From Strongylocentrotus purpuratus (Eukaryota > Echinodermata > Echinoidea > Camarodonta > Strongylocentrotidae), in NCBI RefSeq assembly GCF_000002235.5, contig NW_022145615.1, positions 34,170,594-34,234,593 on the forward strand: 64,000 bases of DNA. The letters run 5' to 3'. The translations under genes and the position numbers were made by a program. The notes below the pieces were generated by a model, which searched no databases, was not told the origin of the DNA, and was given only the letters and a program-made list of their open reading frames with translations. Position 1 is the first letter of the stretch. The number at the start of each line of letters is the position of its first letter. Below, piece after piece: positions 52,934 to 64,000 of the stretch.

Positions 52934-53391
52934 CTCTCTCTCTCTCTCTCCCTGTGCCCCCGTCCCCCACCTCTCTCTCTCTCTCTCTCTCCCTGTGCCC
53001 CCCTCCCCCACCTCTCTCTATTTCTCTCTCTCACTGTATATATATATCTCTCTCTCTGCTTCAATATCTCTCTTTGGCTCTCTGCTTCAATCTCTCTCTC
53101 TCTGTGCCCCCCCCCCCCTCTCTCACTGTATATATCTCTCTTTCTCTCTCTTTGCTTCAATCTCTCTCATCTCTCTCTCTCTCTCACTGTATATATCTCT
53201 CTTTCCCTCTCTGCTTCAATCTCTCTCTCTCTCTGTGCCCCCTCTCTCTCACTGTATATATCTCTCTTTCTCTCTCTTTGCTTCAATCTCTCTCATCTCT
53301 CTCTCTCTGTGCCCATCTCTCTCTCTTTCGTTCTCTCACTGTATATATCTCTCTTTCTCTCTCTCTGCTTCAATCTCTCTCTCTCCCCGGA
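52934..53391 (+). repeat. Higher-order CT-rich array
   Basis: CTCTCTCT runs alternate with CTGTGCCCCC, CACTGTATATATCTC and CTTTGCTTCAATCTC modules in a fixed order, with a repeat of roughly 90-130 bp present about four times. All three forward frames are open over hundreds of bases only because the units lack stops. Confidence 0.9.
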
Positions 53392-53598
53392 GTGGTAGTA
53401 TAGTCCCACAGCATGATAACCATGTGTACAAACTTCCTGACTATGGAGTAAATATTTACAGGTGCAGAATGCAGACCTGGTACAGGAAACAGTCATGTTG
53501 TAGATCAAAGCTAGGACATGAACATGATACCATTGGCCTTGAGATGGTGACATTGACTCATACCAGTATACAGTTTATCTACATAGTGGTTGCCTTAA

Positions 53599-54102
53599 AG
53601 GTAATACAAAGTTTTGGTATGGGGTCATGAATTTGGTTCAAATGAACATAATGGAAGCAAATGCGATTCTACGATATTATGTGATCGTTGTCGCGGTTGA
53701 AAACGAGTCTTAAGTTTTGAAATTGTAAATAATAAACTTTTTATGTTGTATAGCTCCCTCTCAAGGTCAAGATATTAATTAAGCTATAAAACAATGTTTC
53801 TTGACTAAAATCGACCGATTAGCCTTTCCTGTATGGAAATTATATATCACAACTACATATTCTGAGATTTTCATGGTCACAGCTAACATTGTACGGCTGT
53901 ATAGGCGCTATTTGCAATTTATCAAAATTTACCGGGAGCACCGGCACAATTTTTATATTCAATTTTTCTCGAAAGCAGAAGTGTTTTAGGGGCTAATTTT
54001 TCTAGTGCTTATAATACATCCACAGGGGCATCAAAATATATCAAAATGGTAAAGAATCACTATCCGCCCAATTTCAAAATTTCCCAAAACTTTATATTAC
54101 CT
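53599..54102. mobile_element. TTAA-flanked MITE with inverted ends
   Basis: Left AGGTAATACAAAGTTTTGG and right CCAAAACTTTATATTACCT pair at all but one position. TTAA lies immediately outside both (53595-53598, 54103-54106). A TTAA target and AGG-type ends fit Kolobok better than piggyBac. The interior has an open frame at 53801-53989 that resembles no transposase I know. Confidence 0.82.
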
Positions 54103-56662
54103 TTAATGGCTCTAACATGGACTTGTTATCATTCTTTCCACTTAAATATGCAATAATGTACATATTCATAACTATATATGCAAAATATAGGCATTTCAAT
54201 ATCTTCTTTAACTCCTCACCCTCTCCCCCCTATTATCTCTCTCATCACTCTCTCACTGTGTATCACTCGTTCTATCTCTCTCTCTCTCTCTCCCCCCTCC
54301 TTAAACTTTCTTTAAAGCTCTCTCTCTTTTTGTTTTCATCTCTAATCCATCTCTTGTTTCTAAATTTCTCTTCTCCATATCCATTATCCAGTCTCTTTGT
54401 CCATCGGTGATTCCTTGTAATGCGAAGTAAACCAGGATGAACAGAATGCATTATTACTAGCACAATATGACTCTGGATTCACACATTTCATCAATTTCCA
54501 CCAAATACTTTTAATTACTCCATACCAAGCATTTTATATATTTTTTCTCCAAATTTCAATTAATTTCCTAAAGTAACAATCATGAGAAGTTAAAGAAAAC
54601 AAACATCAACATTTACTACTGTTTTTAACAATTCCTACTTATCAATTTTGATGTTCTTGTTGCCGTCACATTACAATATAATGCTCCATTGAAAAAGAAC
54701 ACTTTGATACATATTGAATGAAATAAGTTAAGGAGTTTAATTGGGATATTATAATTCTAACAACTTGACACATGTTCATGATTTAATTCTTAATCTACAT
54801 GTATCTCTAATCAAATAAAACTCACTCAAGACCCCCAAAATAAAAATGATAATAAAAAAAAAAAATCACTTTGCTTCGACACACCCACAATAAATTGTAT
54901 ATTAAATACCAAATAATTTTTGCAAATAATTATTCTATAAGAATACATAAAGATCGACAATAACTACAGGTATATAAATTTCTCATGAATATCTATGGGC
55001 TTCTAACTCCAAGTCTTGCAATGTATAATATTTTGTCTTGATATTGTGTTTATTTTCTGAGAATCATTTGTCGCCATGGCAAGCACATAGTGGTTTTGTG
55101 ATTCAGAAATCTGTGACAGAAATGTAGTTTTAGAGTACTCTGCTGTATGCAGAACACCTCTTGTTGTATTTTGCTTGTTTAATCGACCTAGTGAAGCGGA
55201 ACAAGATATCGTCTGCTGAGAGCCAGAAGGACGTTATAGTTAATGTCCTTCTAGCATTCAAGAGACGATGTTAAGCTACACCGATACTGGAATGTCTACA
55301 TATGTACAGTCCTATCACCTAAATAATGCATAATGGTGTGATTAGAATTGTTTTAGTTCTGATGATTTTTTCCTGGTATACAAAGCATACAATCGTACAA
55401 ATATATGTCGCTACAAGTATAAGATCGCTTACCGTATATACCACACTAACTGCAAGTCACCAATAACAAAACATTTGACAGAATTTATACATCAATATCA
55501 ATCAATTCATATAAAAACCACTGAACAAGACAAGTAATGAGCTAGAAAGAGCATCAAAGATCCTTTTCTTACAAAAAAAACTTTGAAGAGAAATGAAAAA
55601 ATTAATCTAGTCTCAAAGCTATCACGTTTGTGAGGAAAAAGAAACTAAGAGTTAATACCACTAGACCATTATGACTATGCACTAAGTGCATTGTCTTCAT
55701 ACACATATAATTTTTTTGTTTGTTTTTAAAAATTTATCTTCCTTTAATTACTAACCACTTAAAGTATTCAAAAATTATTTACACACATTTACATTATGCA
55801 TGATCCTTGTCTTGACTTTGAATCTGGCAACCTTTTTAATGATGCATCAAACGGATTGATTTGACCATTGTAAATGATTGAATATGTGTATCCAGTTATT
55901 TAATCTTCAGGGAAACTAAGGTTAGTGTATATTAAGGTAGTATATATCGATACATTAGATTGTGGACTGTGCTCATAAACACCATGGAAAGAAAGAATTC
56001 TGCTTAGTTTACAACTTCAGGGTTTCATACATGTACGTTCATGCCGTGAAACATTCAACTGACATCAGGCGAGGCTTGAACCACAAAGCTACTCATAGCA
56101 CACACACCAACATGTACATAACAGTTCATGCATGATATCAACACTATGTTTTATGATCGGGCTCACTGCAAAATGTTATTTGCAAGAAAAAAAATGATGA
56201 CTTTGTCTAGCACTGCATAATGAATACATTAGGAACTCGCTCACAAAGGATCAGAGAACGCTTGCGACTCAGAAAAACACAAACATACCATCAAAATTCA
56301 CGCTTGTTCATTGCACTGTGCATGTATATTTCAACCATCGATGTTTAGCCACCCCAAAGTTGCACTGTAAGGGCTTATTTGGATTTTGCTGATATTATGT
56401 GCAATGCGTGCTTATCCGTTTGTACATTCCAATATAAGCTGGGCTTTCAACAAGACAGGTTTGTCAGAAAAGGTTTCAGAGAGTGTCTGTCTGTCTGTTT
56501 GGGTTCTTAATCACTATCAATAGCTTGGTCAATAATTTGGTCGCTGCACAGGATAAAAGTTTGCAGGAATCAATATAACATTTGCACTCATTTTCGAAGA
56601 TCATGAAAATATACGGAGCAATGAAATGTGCTATGTACAATCTCTTACTAATTACAGATCAA

Positions 56663-56668
56663 TTTATT
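56663..56668 (-). promoter_or_regulatory. Candidate REEP5 poly-A signal
   Basis: AATAAA on the minus strand about 395 bp beyond the REEP5 stop. Other AATAAA words lie further on (for example near 55046), so the true 3' end is uncertain. Confidence 0.3.
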
Positions 56669-56843
56669 GTGCATTGAAACAACTGCCCATGGTGTACATA
56701 CAGATGACTTGTAAAATAATGCATTGAGATAAGTGATGTTTAACTTAGTTGGTGTTTGCCTTATACACCAAATACCCAATGCAGAGTGCTATCTACATAC
56801 ATGTCTAGCTCTTTCTCTTATCTTATGCAGTGTGCTACATGTA

Positions 56844-57061
56844 CATGTATATGGTGTTGGGTGCAATAGCATGGTGCTAAGGCTGACTGGTTGTGGTACT
56901 ATACGACTCTTGTGTAGGGTGTTAAAAGCTGGGTGTAGGAGGGTGCTTAGTCATTACATGCACATGGTGTTGGGTGCATGAGTATGGTGTTAAGGCTGAC
57001 TGGTTTGTGAACTATACGACTATTGTGTAAGGGTGTTGAAAGGCTAGGCGTATGAGGGTGT

Positions 57062-57069
<8 letters not shown>
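56844..57069. repeat. 113-bp tandem duplication reaching the REEP5 stop codon
   Basis: 56844-56956 and 56957-57069 share TATGGTGTTGGGTGCA/ACATGGTGTTGGGTGCA, TAAGGCTGACTGGTT, ACTATACGACT and GAGGGTG.TTAGTCA in the same order. The right copy includes the REEP5 stop (57062-57064). The left copy repeats GACTAA 113 bp downstream. Confidence 0.88.
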
Positions 57070-63930
<6,861 letters not shown>

Positions 63931-64000
63931 TCAAGGTGACTCGGACCCAAATTGTAAAACCATTGAGACGAATACTCGGATCCTGCTCATGAAAGTTATG

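Noticed and set aside
52862..53630. Overlapping long open frames rich in Ser/Leu
   Set aside because: They come from stop-free CT repeats in all frames and show no coding pattern.
53801..53989. Open frame inside the TTAA-flanked element
   Set aside because: No transposase motif, and its length is within chance for this composition.

Overview
This is an AT-rich metazoan window: genes are split into short exons with GT/AG introns, most of the DNA is intron or intergenic, and no exon series resembles a prokaryotic operon. The protein matches, the density of small inverted-repeat transposons and tRNA-derived SINEs, the many poly-G tracts and the frequent TACATGTA/ACCGGT words suggest a marine invertebrate deuterostome. 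A sea urchin or related echinoderm is the best guess; this is inference, because no species-diagnostic gene is present.

Three conserved protein-coding genes were rebuilt exon by exon, with splice phases that agree throughout. (1) ELP1 (IKAP, the Elongator scaffold) runs on the minus strand from its start codon at 13984 to the left edge. Nineteen exons give about 1004 residues and the C-terminus is off the window. (2) LRRC49, a subunit of the tubulin polyglutamylase complex, runs on the plus strand from about 14546 to 46307. Nineteen exons give about 906 codons, including an N-terminal extension encoded by several phase-symmetric exons. (3) A REEP5/6-type ER membrane-shaping gene (TB2/DP1/HVA22 family) runs on the minus strand from 57062 to beyond the right edge, with four exons visible. 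ELP1 and LRRC49 are head to head across about 560 bp, a likely shared promoter. LRRC49 and REEP5 are tail to tail across about 10.7 kb that holds UTR, repeats and transposon remnants.

The rest is a dense set of repeats. DNA transposons without transposase, many with readable target-site duplications, lie at 14896-15909, 18468-18991, 20067-20502, 25316-25946, 33975-34346, 45471-45648, 49649-50236 and 53599-54102. There are tRNA-derived SINEs and two decayed LINE fragments. A 10/11-bp minisatellite contains a 276-bp near-perfect palindrome and is split by a hAT-like insertion. A 157-bp tandem array in the REEP5 intron carries nuclear-receptor DR1 motifs.

The most unusual signals are: local exon duplication and decay in both large genes (LRRC49 exons 8 and 9 have up to three and two degenerate extra copies, and ELP1 exon 6 has a half-copy with a strong decoy splice acceptor that leads to a stop); the long palindrome; the DR1-bearing array; and a 21-nt cassette microexon in REEP5. 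No RNA gene, CRISPR array or prokaryote-type system was found.
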